A stretch of 64,000 nucleotides of DNA, taken from the NCBI GenBank assembly GCA_038380795.1, contig CM076268.1, positions 30,761,501 through 30,825,500 of the forward strand. Direction: 5' to 3'. Source of the stretch: Pyrocephalus nanus. Its lineage: Eukaryota > Chordata > Aves > Passeriformes > Tyrannidae. The notes beneath the pieces are model-generated. The model did not search any database. It had not been told where the DNA came from and was given only the letters and a program-made list of their open reading frames with translations. The position numbers and the translations under genes were made by a program. Below, in pieces: positions 49,161-60,020 of the stretch (position 1 is its first letter; the number at the start of each line of letters is the position of its first letter).

Positions 49161-51299
49161 TGTAAATTGTTTAATAGTCCTCCACTTAATTCACTCAGAT
49201 AATTTCCTAAGAACCAGTATTGACTACGAAAGAATATTGCACAACTGACTGCATATTTAGTTTAAACCCTGCCCTGCTCAGATAAATTTATGAATACAGC
49301 TTGGTTTTATTTGGATTTTTCTGAGTGCTAGAGATTTACTGGGGCTGTAATGCAGAGATGGGCTCAGTTTTGTTTGTGTTGATGTTTGGGAAGATTACAC
49401 TGAGTCCATGGGGTTTGGACTCATTTAAACTGGGCACATGATCTTACAATCAGGGTTTTAAAACCTCCACTTTTTTGTGTGTGTTTTGGGAGTTATACAG
49501 ATTCCCTTTCTACTCGTGCACAACCTGACAGAATTACCAGAGTTCCACCACTGTGTTTTACTGGTGAAGAAGTGCAGATCCCTCCTGTGCTCAGCAGTGC
49601 TGGGCAGTGTCACCTCTGTACCCCAGCATTAAAGCCCCGTGCCAGGTGTATGCAGGTCTCCCAGGGTACAGAGGCTTCATGCCAAGCTATCTGTGGAAGA
49701 GGAGTTATTCCTGAACCTCTGAACTATTCCTGTGTGCACTTTGATGGGGGGGCCTGGCAAGCCAAGTGTTGTTGGTGAAGTTGGTGATGACCCAGAGATT
49801 TGAATGAAGCAGAGCTTAGCCTGTGGCTGCTGCTCCTGCCTCCACCTAATGCCTTGTGTAGTCCTCATTGTGGTGGAAGCTGAATGTAGGCATCAAAGGG
49901 GGGAGCTTCCTCTGTAGTCTCTGCTTGTCACTTTACTAATATCTTCATGCAGGTTGATTATGCCTAACAAATTTTGATTACTTTGCAGTGCAATGATCAA
50001 GTGCAGGGGGAAAAAAATGAAAGAAAATTATAATATTCTTATACTAAAAAAAAAAAAAAAAGATTCTTATATAATCAGTTACAAATCAGAAATGCAAGAG
50101 ATTATTCAAAGAATATATTTGTCGTTTTCACATTGTGCACAACTCAGTGATCATTCCTTCTTACCTGCCGTTGTCATTCCCGAAAGCAAGGTCTTGGAAA
50201 GCTGTCCATTTTATCCTTCTGGCATGAATTTCTGCCTGTTTATATTAATGCACAATGTCCATCAGTCAATTAGCCCATCTCATCTGTCTATCTGCGTGGA
50301 TACCACTGGTTACGTATCTATTGTATTTCTGAGGTATGTAGGTCACGTCTCCATTGGGTACTGCTGACTCTGCTAGACAGCAATTACACAAACGCTGGCT
50401 TTTACTGGAGAGAAAAAGAAACATTGCTAGGAAAGCCGCCTTAAGATTTGCCTTTTATTTTCTAAAGCCCTCTAATGGGAAGTCTACCTTGAGTGTTCTG
50501 ATGAGTTTTGATCAGACAGACTGACTTCCATGGGTTTGCTGTGCATTTTCACTTCTTGCTACCCTGCTTGCACTACTGCTTTTGTCTTGGCTATTACATA
50601 ATCTGTTAGAGCCTTTTCACTTTCCTTTCTTTGCTTGCTTGCCTCTTTTTTTTTTTTTTTTTTTTTAACCCAGACTATTCTGAGAAGTCAGTCCTGCACT
50701 TCTTGAGTATTGCTGTGACCCTCCTACAGAAACTGAAGCCCCTGTCTGCCGGGTGCAGCTTCCCAGGAGGTGACCTTTGGGGATGGGGGGCTTCAAGGCT
50801 GGAGACTGACTGCAGATTTCTGAGGGAGAGGGAAATCTGATGAACCTCTGTCTGATCCTGTGATGCTGCCCAAGCACATGGTGTTTCATGATGAGATAGG
50901 ACGATTTCTTTGTTCAAGGCTTGAATGCTTCTTTCCCACTGGTGACAGAGAGAGCCATGCTGGCTTGGTTGTGTTCAGTGCTTAACAGGCTTAGCCTCAA
51001 AGGTGTGAATAGCCCCAGTGAGGTCATCAGAGGTCTCTCCGTGTTCCAGGTCTTTACGAGTTAGGCATGTACTTTGCTGAATCAAGGCTGCAGCTCTTCA
51101 TGTTCCTTGTCCTGCATAGCTCAGTGCTTCACTGTATTTGATCCTATACTCTTGCAGTTTCTCACCAGAAGAACCACTGAGTCATCTCATCTGGTATGAA
51201 CCCCAAGTAGTGGCTCATCAGCCAAAATTGCTGGCAAATGCTTTCATCCAGTTCACCACCTTTTTTTCTGAAGGAGAAGGGAAACAGCTGTTTGAGTGA

Positions 51300-51435
51300 G
51301 GAGCACAGCCAGACAGCTGGACGCCTGCTCCGTGCATCCAGCCGGGCTGCTGAGCCGCCCGCAGCGCCCGGGCTCTCCTGGCAGCAGCACGACCCGGCCC
51401 TTGCCGTGCCTGAGGCACGACACCCAGCCCCACTC
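51300..51435. other. Small GC- and CpG-rich block
   Basis: This block has about 11 CpGs in 135 bp, including GAGCCGCCCGCAGCGCCCGG near 51352. It sits in a G+C-richer stretch of the large intron, about 600 bp before the antisense LINE remnant. Frames stay open across it on both strands because stop codons are AT-rich, so the open frames here are not evidence for a gene. It may be a short regulatory element or part of an unrecognised repeat. Confidence 0.35.
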
Positions 51436-51969
51436 TGATATCTTGACCTTCAAGACCCTCAAATTGCATGTGTTTCTTCCTGCCCTGTGCACACCAACTT
51501 GTGTCTGGCTCAGGCTTTTCCTGAAAGGTCTTGAGAAAGCTGGTCATAGGCACGCCTCCGTATTCTGGTGTGAGACCACCTGTGTGGACTGCAGTGCCTA
51601 GGCATGCCTGGTTATGCCTCCTCGCTTCGGAGTGCCGGCTTTTTCTCACCTTTGAGGCACTCATATTACCTAGTGAAGTCACTTCTCAGTCATTTTTGCT
51701 CAAACCCCAGCACAGCTTAAGTTATTCAGACCTCCTTGAAGGCAGACATCCCATTGGCAATGGCATCTTCCTCTCTGGGTATGTTGAATTTCCAGTGGGG
51801 AGTGGCCCGTGAAGTGTCACCCTTGGCTTGGTCAATGGGACCTGTAATCCTTGCTCACAGGTTTTATGCTGGAGCAGTACTGAGGAGCTTTGTGTTTTCC
51901 TGGTCCATTTTTTCTTCTGATTACTCATTTGTATGAGTCAGTCTTAGCATTATGCCAGTCCTTGTGTCA

Positions 51970-52645
51970 GTGTGAATGTTACTGTCAGGGACTTAATATT
52001 TATTTCACTGATAAAAAATTTGTAATACTAGCAAGGCCAGGAGCAACCCCTGCGGAATCCCACCAGAAGTCTTTTCATTTGATAGAAATTCCCCACTGGT
52101 GCCTGCTTTTAGCTCTATCATTTAGCCAGCTATTAATCCATTCACTATATGCTTGAATAAAATTATGTAGTGCTGTTTTTTAATCAAAGAGTTATTTAGT
52201 ATTAAATCAGCTGTCATACTGAATGCAGGTAAGTTTCATGCGTGCAACTTGTTTCTCTAACCAAGCTTGTAGTTTCAAAGCGTAAAATAAGGTGCTTTGT
52301 TTGTTTTTCTTTTCTGTTGTTTTAAGATCTGGTTTCTGTAAAACCAAGTCAATTGACTGGCTTTAATTATATTCTTTTGCAAGCATATCATCTGGCTTCT
52401 TTGCAAATATGGAACAAATATTTACCAAACACCTCTGCCTCTTTTTGAATCATTAGCAACAATCCTGTCATCTGTAGCCAGTAATAGGCCTACACTGGAT
52501 TTTTTTATTATTATTATTATTATTTTAATTTGCTCTAAGGTCTACTTGAATGTCACATATTTGTCGAGCATAGATTTTTCTCTGAAGTCTTCAGCTTCCC
52601 TTTTCAGTTTACCACACTTCATAATTTCCAACACATGTATAGATT
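51970..52645 (-). mobile_element. Ancient CR1/L3-type LINE remnant, antisense, internally deleted
   Basis: Read on the + strand it resembles the complement of a CR1/L3 reverse transcriptase gene. AGCAACCCCTGCGGAATCCC near 52040 is the complement of the conserved GVPQGS region. It is followed by a segment like TTAGCCAGCTATTAATCCAT, then AACCAAGCTTGTAGT, then CAATTGACTGGCTTTAATTA. ACCAAACACCTCTGCCTC near 52427 (the complement of an F-N-A-Y-F-like part) and TCAGCTTCCCTTTTCAG near 52589 complete the match. About 0.5 kb of the reverse transcriptase between the last two landmarks seems to be missing. An (ATT)n run at about 52506-52524 interrupts it. Frames are broken throughout. Confidence 0.75.
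52506..52524. repeat. (TTA)n microsatellite inside the LINE remnant
   Basis: About six TTA units that have expanded inside the antisense LINE remnant. Confidence 0.85.
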
Positions 52646-54913
52646 TTTCCCAGAAAAAAAAATAAAACAAACTTTTTTCCATTTTTTTTTTTAAACCCAC
52701 ATTAGTGAGCAGGACATAACAAAGCCCAGATCAAGAAAAAGTCTTAACTTCCAGACATGCTGAAATGAAGAAAAAGAAACTCCTCCAAGCCTCATCCTGA
52801 ATCTTGTCCCTGTCTTCCAAAAAGAAACATTCAGTTTTTGGCAAAATTGGCCAACCTGATATTTGCAGTTCCTCTAACTTTTCTATTAAAAGCAATGCTA
52901 TTCTGAACTGTAATCCATGAAAAATACTACCATTTTGCTTTTTTTCAGAGATTGTCTGGTCAGGAGGGGGGTCAAAACAACAGTCTGCAGCAAGTCATGT
53001 GTCTCCACATTAATCCACACAAGGAAGTGTCTGTTTCACTTATTTCCAAATGAGGAATGTTTTCCTTAGAGAGGTAGCAAATTGATTTTCCCCACATGGA
53101 GCATGGGATATCTGATTTCCAAAACAAAACTTTCAGAAATGGCTACACAAGCCCGCTCTTTCTCCGTGTGGGTTAGAAAGCAGCGTGGTTCCTTAATGCT
53201 CCCCGTAAGATTGTTCACTGCTGTGCTCTGGGGTTTCCAGGTCAAGTCTGACAAGCTCAGTTATAAAGAAGGGAATAAACAAGTGTATGCATTTAGAAAG
53301 AGATTAGTAAAAATAATTTTATTATCGAGATTGTTCTACGTGCAGCTTGAGTAAGCAAGAGGTGTGTGTTTGCAGAGAGGCTGTGTGACCTCCGCAGCTC
53401 AGTGAGAGCTTGAGCTGTTGGTAGATGCTCATTAAGATTTCCATAGGTGTACTTAGGATCTTGTTGAAAGCTTCCCCAAATTCAGTTGATACTGTTGTTT
53501 CCTAAACAAAGGTCTGGGGCTTTTTTTAGTGTAGTCTGATCTTTTGTCCTATTTTTCAGCCACTTCAATTTCTGAGCCTTGGATGCAGTATTAGGTTAGT
53601 TACAATTCACTTCTCTTCACCAGCTCGGCTCAGCGTGCCTGAGTGATAAATGCCCCTGGCCCTCCTTCTCGGACCCTGTTTCCAGGAGGCAAAAGTTTTT
53701 AAATAAACTCTGAGGGGTGAAAGGAAAATAAATGAAATGTAAGATCCTGAACTCAAAGTGCAGAAAAGGGAATGAGGTGAAGGAGAGAAAATAAAGAGAT
53801 GGAGGTGACGAGGAAATCAAGGAAGCAGCTGGGACTCCAGAAAGTATGCGAGATTAACTAACCTTCCAACAGTTTTTGAGACAGAGCTTAAATGTAGCAA
53901 TATGCTTTCCTTAACTTTCAGATATTGCAGAATGCCAGAAGCCCCCTAGAGGGGTAAGTGTTAAAGCCATTAAACCTGTTAACTTTCTATTCATTACATT
54001 TTAAAAGGTGCAACATGTAACCACGATTTTCAGCCAAGAGCTAACTTTTGCCAGGCTGCTTTAGGGATATCCTCAGCAACCAGCTATTTGCCACCTGCTA
54101 GCGGGCATGGTCAGTTCATGGATTTTGTGGAGATCTGGGACTATTCTTCTCACCTTGACTTTGATGGCCAGGCACCTCCGTATGCCAGCTCCAGCTTATG
54201 TTTGGCACCTGCATCGTGAATAGCTCTGTGATCTGACACATCCTGTCGTTTCCACCTGCCTAAGAGGGAAGGTCTCCTAGTCTGTTCCGTATTTACTGAT
54301 GGTTTTGCAGCTTAGGGCCAAGGATTCTGGTGTCACAGCTTTTGTGCATGTGTGTGAAAACTGGAAGGCAAATCAAGGACTGGCACAGTGCAAAAAGATT
54401 CTGTGAGGAGACATTCCGCAAGGTGTCCTTCGGGGAGGAGAGGCTGTTGGTGCATTTAGCAGATGTGCTGCAGCTTTCCCTCATGCGAGCACACATCTCC
54501 TCTGAACCTGGTGCCACAGTGCATCCCTGTTTATTAACTCCTTGCAACTTCCAGTTCTCCACCTTAATCCTGGTTTGTGATTGCTTCCCTCCAGTACACT
54601 CCCGCCTCTGTGTTTAGAGCTGACCTGTCTCTGAGCCCACCCTCAATGGAGACCCAGATCTTCTGCTGGCCCTTCTTTGCTGGTGGCCCTGGACATTTTT
54701 ACAAGCTTGGTTGAGAGGTTTTTTTCTTGTATTGATTTCTGTAGTTGGCAAAAATGCTGTTGTTCTTCCTTCATCTTTCCACAGGCCAGAAACACGGTCA
54801 CAGAAAACAACAGGCAGCCAGAATCTGGTTGGCACTGCAAGTTGTAAGTGCATTAGCAATGCTGAGCAGCTATCCTGGTACATTCCTCAGCAAAACACAA
54901 CAATGGTCTTCCT

Positions 54914-54970
54914 TTCCTTATTTTTTTCCCCCCCTCTTTGTCTCTCTCTCTCTTTTTTTTTTTTTTTCTC
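54914..54970. repeat. Pyrimidine-rich tract (CCCC, CTCTCT, T run)
   Basis: A nearly pure pyrimidine stretch on the + strand, with a short CT microsatellite and a 17-base T run. Confidence 0.8.
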
Positions 54971-57848
54971 CTACTTTTGAAGTGTTTCTGAAAAACTGGA
55001 ATATCAGCAAGCCAAAATCAAAAGTCATATCAGGAAATGGTTACGCAGGTCAGAGAGGCCTGAAACTTTGATCATGAGCATCACAATTGCTTAGATGTGC
55101 TTTAGAGTAAGAAATGTGGAGCAAGCAATTAAAAGGTACATGTTTTAGGCATGAGTGCAGTACTGTTTACTTACATGGTTTGTTGAGCAGCCAACAAGGT
55201 CCAAGGTTATTTTGGGCTCAGCATGAGTAAGTGATCCAGGTATGACAAATGAGGTAATGCATTCCAGGCTCATTAAAAACTCTTGGCTACACCACTGATT
55301 TTGACAAAGTGCCAACATAGCTTGACCTCAGCTGTGTGAAGGCCACTATTTTTTTTAACACCCTCCCTATAACAACATCTTTTACATTAGCCAAAATATA
55401 TGCTCCAGTGTTATTGGGAGGGTTGAACTCACTGGAGTGAGTTATCACCAGTGATAATCAGACTCCTAAAAAATAGATAATTCTACTGTAACTGACCTAC
55501 TCAAGTCAGGTCCCCCAAACCCACAGTCTCTTGATTTATTTGTGCCTCTAGGAGTGGTCGGGTAGACATAGTACATGGCAGGAATGAGGTGAGGTTTGGA
55601 AATGCTCGTCTTTCCCATGTCCTGCTGAGCAGGCAAAGTCTTTGAGAGTTGCATTAACTGAGGGCAGTAGGGACAGCAGAGCAGTGGCCACAACCTTGTG
55701 AGTTTCCAAAGTGGGCAGGGTAGTTGCCTTCTTGTGCTCTTTCTGGCCTGTCCCAGTCACCTACAATATCCTGATGTTTGCACTGAGTGATATGAGTGTT
55801 GGAAGGGGAAGATGTAATTTCTGAGCAATGATGCTGTTTCATGGCTTCATGAACAGAGAGGACCTCTAACTCTGAGGAAACATCTAGCTAGTCTGAGCGA
55901 TTAGCCATGAGCTCCTCTCTTTTCTATGTGGCTCTCTTACTTTGTGAGTCAGAGCCTGCTGCTGAGCTTCTCTGCAATTCCTGGTCTTTATTTCTGTGCA
56001 CAGATGCCTCTGGACTGTCCTTGTTTGATTGCTGTAGTCTGTAGGCAGCTCTCAATAACAGGCTTTGGGAGGACCAGGCCAGATTCTAGCTGGGGTAAGT
56101 TTTAGTCAGCAAAGATTTGCCAGTCTACGTGTACAGATAATCTGACTCCTTGTGCTGTGCATGACACAGGCTTTGCATTACCCTCTCAGGTGTGACAGTT
56201 TGTAATAAAAACACATAGGGTATTGCTGGTGCTTTGGCACTACAGAGTGTAGCCATGGTTTAGGGGATCCTGAGCTCAAGTAGAGTTACCTTGTACTGTG
56301 CATTTTGCTGTAGCTATGTGTTATCTGGTCATACCTGAAATGCTTGCCAGGACTCAGCAGGTGAAATGGCTTTCTCAGCTGGGCTCTAGATTGCTGTGGC
56401 ACCTGCACGTTTTGCAGGGAAGGTCATGTCTTGTGCTTTGCCTGGTTCTAAGTGAACATGCCCTTTGTGGTGACTAGCAAATTCGGGATGAGCTGTGATC
56501 CCAAGGAGAGCCTTCTTGAGTTAGCAAACCTTCAGTGTACAGGACACCTGTGCTTTGCTAGTACTGATCCTTTTAATCACACCTGAGTAGAGGCAAAACA
56601 AGTTCCCAACAGCCCATCAAGGGTCCCAATAGGTGTTTCAGTGGCTGAATTTTTCCCTCTTTCAGATGAAAGCAAAAAGAAAGAAAAAAGGGTGGAAAAT
56701 ACCACATCTTGGCAAAAGGCAAATATGTTGTCAAATGCACAGGAAAGAAAGTTTTTGAGCTGGTAGTGTCCTGCGTCTCTCATACTCCTGTTACAGGCAC
56801 TCAGACTAAAGAGGTGGCAAATAAATGCAAACTTTCTTCTGTACTTATTTATGCATTTTTTACTTTAATTTGCTCTGCTTATGTTCTCACCTTCTGGGAA
56901 TGTGCAAGTTATCAGGTCTAACTGCCACAAATGCTTTCAGAAAATGATTTTGAAAGCCATATGCACAAACATGTGAAGAAATTGAATCGTTTCAGATATT
57001 CTCAGGTAGTCATGCCAGGACTCCTTCTCCACCAAAAAACCAGAAAAAAATGTAGGAGACTCACTTAACAGTCCAGTAAATACTAAACATACAGTGTCAT
57101 CATGAAAACTGACTGGGACTAAGCCACAACATGTGTGTAAAATAGCTTTAAAATAATTATGAATAACAAATTCAAGGCATTTGCAGTGTGCTCATGAATA
57201 TGTCAGAAATTAAACAAAAAAATGACAAAACTGAAACAAGTATGTGACTTGTAAATTATTTCTTCGGTCCTAGTCATATTTCCTAGCTCACAAGAACAAA
57301 ATGGATGTCACTGAAATGCAATAAGCTTCAAATAATGCATTTATTTATAATGATTTAGGGAGCAAATATTAATGGCTTTGTTTCAAGTGTGACTGGAACT
57401 ATGTCAAATGTTTTCTTCTACAGAGAAAATACTAGATGCAAGGACCTTCTGGTATTAATTCCTATTGCTGCTTTGTTGTTAATTGTGTATCAGGTCTGGA
57501 ACGGCTTCAGGTGATTTAAAGTCATTCCATGGGGCATGTGGGATGGTCCTCACGTGTGCTGCGCCCAGACCTTCCCTGCTGCAGCTCCTGAGCCACGGGG
57601 AGAATGCAAATACCCCATTTCATAGTGGGCTTGTGCCAGTTCTGCCGTGGAAGGCTCCAATTCAAACAGTGTTTATATGCAAGCTCAATATACCTGGAAT
57701 TTAGAAACAAATGCCTTCTTGCTTTTAAAGCTTTTAGCAAAACATTAGCAGCGCTTTATAGTGTGATACAAAGTACAGTGCCAAAACTCAGGATAACAAA
57801 TATGTTTGGAAAACATTGAGCCTTGAACTAGTTTCTTTATTCATTAAA

Positions 57849-57872
57849 GAGAAAGAAAGAAAGAAAGAAAGG
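57849..57872. repeat. (GAAA)n microsatellite
   Basis: Five perfect GAAA units at 57851-57870. Confidence 0.85.
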
Positions 57873-58039
57873 ACAAGTAATTCATATACAAGTATATTTG
57901 ATGTTTGCTCAGCCACATCCGTCTTCTGCAATGTGTTGGGCCAGGCCTGGGGATCCATTCACTCGAAGGTTGATCTCTCAGCATGCGTGCCAGGGTGTAG
58001 GAGGCTCAGGGAGCATTACTGTTCTCTTTGGTACCTGCT

Positions 58040-58345
58040 TGGAGAAGATGCGACCGCTGGGGCTGACCACGGTTAGGGATCTGTGCCAAAAAACAGGCAG
58101 GAGCACATCAAAGGCTGAGCGGGGTTTATGAGTAAGGCCGGGCGGCGTGGCCAGGGCTGGCAGTCTGGCAGCCGGCGCTGGATCCTCGGAGCTCATCCCA
58201 CGCTCCCGCCGAGCCGCTCATCTCTGTTTATATGAGTAATGGAGCGGCTGGGGGAGGGGATTTGGAAGCAGGGAGCAAATACTCCGAGTGTTCATTTTGT
58301 GTAAGACTGACATCCACACCAAGTCGAGACTCCCAGCGACGTAGT
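58040..58345 (+). promoter_or_regulatory. ARID5B: CpG-rich candidate alternative promoter of the short ARID5B isoform
   Basis: By my count about 19 CpG dinucleotides fall within about 300 bp here, in an intron that is otherwise CpG-poor. The block contains a GC box GGGCGG at 58140-58145 and several GCCG/CGGC runs. A TATA-like TTTATAT lies at 58227-58233, about 180 bp before the proposed start codon at 58411. CpG clustering is known to mark vertebrate promoters that are unmethylated in the germ line. The position just upstream of an ATGG|gt donor, and 1.6 kb upstream of exon 5, fits the promoter of the short isoform. The transcription start is not determined. It could instead be an intronic enhancer. 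Confidence 0.55.
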
Positions 58346-58410
58346 GTGCAGTCACATGCTGTAGCATTCATGAGTACAGATATAAATCAGGCAGATGTTT
58401 GTCGACTGGA

Positions 58411-58414
58411 ATGG
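58411..58414 (+). CDS. ARID5B: Putative alternative first coding exon (start codon) of the short ARID5B isoform
   Basis: The sequence ACTGGAATGG|GTAATA carries an ATG in a good Kozak context (G at -3, G at +4), with a splice donor four bases after the A of the ATG. Joining ATGG to exon 5, which starts CGCCAAATCTT, gives ATG GCG CCA AAT CTT, Met-Ala-Pro-Asn-Leu. I recall that the human short isoform is 945 residues against 1188 for the long one. That equals a new Met plus everything from the Ala that opens exon 5, exactly what this junction would produce. The 5' untranslated part of the exon lies upstream, probably starting somewhere in 58240-58350. Several upstream ATGs (58356, 58370, 58395) are out of frame. 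No transcript evidence is available here, so the exon is an inference from phase, start context and CpG-rich surroundings. Confidence 0.6.
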
Positions 58415-58580
58415 GTAATAATTTCTTTCTCTCTTTGTTTGATTTTGCATGTTAGCCTCAGATGACAATTTCAGAATTGCTTTCTGCAGTACTTTTCAAT
58501 AAGCAGAATGTGCTTCACTGGAGATAGATGAAGATATTTCTATAGGGAGATAAACATGTTTTTAGATAGACACAAATAGG

Positions 58581-58631
58581 GACTTACACACATATGCACA
58601 TACATATATATACACACATATATATATATTT
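58581..58631. repeat. (CA/TA)n simple repeat
   Basis: Mixed alternating ACAC and ATAT runs, ending in ATATATATATATT. It lies between the proposed alternative exon and exon 5. Confidence 0.85.
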
Positions 58632-59907
58632 TTACTATGTGCCAGTGTTGGGGGCAGAAAAAGGATGTGACTTTGATTTTAAACCTGCAGCTTTTCTCTT
58701 TCTCTAAACAGACCAAATATGACAGTGTTACTCAAACTATAAAATCAAATTAGCACCCTTTATTGTGTTTGCAAACTAATTAAAATGTAAAATGTCCTGA
58801 AACCACTGGCTTACTGTGTGACAAATGTAAGATTAAAAACAATTAGAAGACACTCAAGAGTTTTGTGATGTTTAGATTTCTGACATTGTTCTAATCATCC
58901 CTTTAAGTAATGAAAACAATGGTTACCTAAAAATTAAAGGTTTAAAAGAAATTATCTTCTTCAGTACAGTCATTAGTTAATGATTGTTTATCATTTTAAT
59001 GTTGCCATAGTAGTTGGAGGCTGATTTTTAAATCTGAAAGCAGAGAGGACATGTAATAATGAGCAAACATCTGCTTCATCTATTATTTCTATATATAATC
59101 ATAATTTATATTGTAATACTACTATTGAAAGATGACTGTGATATTTTTTATGATGATCCATATCCCATTCCTCATATGGCTCAGCACAGTTAGGATTTAG
59201 TCACTGTGTTATTTCAGAGCTGTTTTATCTTAAGAATTGGACAAAACTGAAAGTGATTCATGTTAATTTGTATGTGTGGTATGTAACCCTTATGAAACAA
59301 TCAATCACTTATTTCAGTACTTGTCAACTTCCAGAACTAGTTGTTAAGGGTTTTTTTGATCCATTTCAGGACTCAGGGGTAATTTTTTATTTTTTTCTTA
59401 AACTTTTTCAGAAGAACTTTGACAAGAATGACAGGATATATAAACATTTCTTGGAGCTGTGAGGAATTTCAATATTTCAGAACGTTTCCAAAGCCAGATG
59501 TTTCCCAAAGTTGGAAATAGTAGTTAGTACTCTTGCTTGAAGATTAGGAATAATAAAGGCAGCATGGTGATTAATGCAAAGTTACCTATTAATATTCGGT
59601 TTTGTTCTTTTTTGTACCATGGAGAAATATTTGTGCTTTCTCTCTGAGTCCTTTGGAGACCAGTGTTTGACTTTATATTAATTAGCTATGTGAAAGTAGA
59701 ACAGATCAGCTTTGGGGGATATTCTATAGAAACGTATAGCGTGTCAAGATGTAACCCGTGGAGGATGGGAATCTTGTAATAAGCATTTACTGTAGACAGA
59801 TGTGTACATTTCTGTGACTGATTGTAGTGGAATTATTTATTATGCTTTCAGCTGTTAAGAATCCAGAATAAGACAATGTGCTCAAATTGTTCTCCATTAA
59901 TTTTCAG

Positions 59908-60020
59908 CGCCAAATCTTAAAGGCAGACCGCGCAAAAAGAAGCCATGCCCACAGAGAAGAGATTCATTAAATGGCATTAAGGATTCCAACAATAATTCTG
60001 AAAGCAAAGCTGTTGCCAAG
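59908..60020 (+). CDS. ARID5B: ARID5B coding exon 5 (basic AT-hook-like segment)
   Basis: This internal exon of 113 nt encodes (A)PNLKGRPRKKKPCPQRRD, then SLNGIKDSNNNSESKAVAK. It corresponds to about residues 245-282 of human ARID5B and is nearly identical to it. The first codon is split: G from the preceding exon plus CG gives Ala. The acceptor is CATTAATTTTCAG ending at 59907 and the donor is AAG|GTAAAT at 60021, leaving phase 0. KGRPRKKK has the GRP core of an AT-hook and, with the following basic residues, would also serve as a nuclear localisation signal; these roles are inferred from the motif. The exon is shared by the long and short isoforms. The next exon, which leads to the ARID domain, is outside the window. 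Confidence 0.96.

Larger units (their letters stand above)
27536..59907 (+). other. ARID5B: ARID5B intron between exons 4 and 5 (32.4 kb)
   Basis: The intron runs from donor GTAAGT at 27536 to acceptor TTTTCAG ending at 59907. Both flanking exons are phase 1 at this junction, so G from exon 4 joins CG of exon 5 to give Ala. No conserved coding exon other than the proposed alternative start exon near 58411 was found. It contains two LINE remnants (38850-39265 sense, about 51970-52645 antisense), two decayed near-palindromic repeats, an RFX X-box, a CpG-rich block with a CTCF-like site, a small GC-rich block at 51300-51435, and simple repeats, all listed separately. The remaining sequence is A+T-rich and looks unique. 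Some stretches (for example around 36240-36600 and 37880-38080) have a conserved-element feel, but I cannot support that without an alignment. Confidence 0.93.

Noticed and set aside
51218..51682. Open frame of 154 codons on the minus strand
   Set aside because: It stays open only because it crosses the GC-rich block at 51300-51435; frames on the + strand are open there too. The protein has an R/A-rich run and no family resemblance.
58232..58465. Open frame of 77 codons starting in the CpG-rich block
   Set aside because: It is out of frame with the proposed short-isoform start, and if spliced at 58414 it reads exon 5 in the wrong frame and soon stops. It would lie at or above the likely transcription start.
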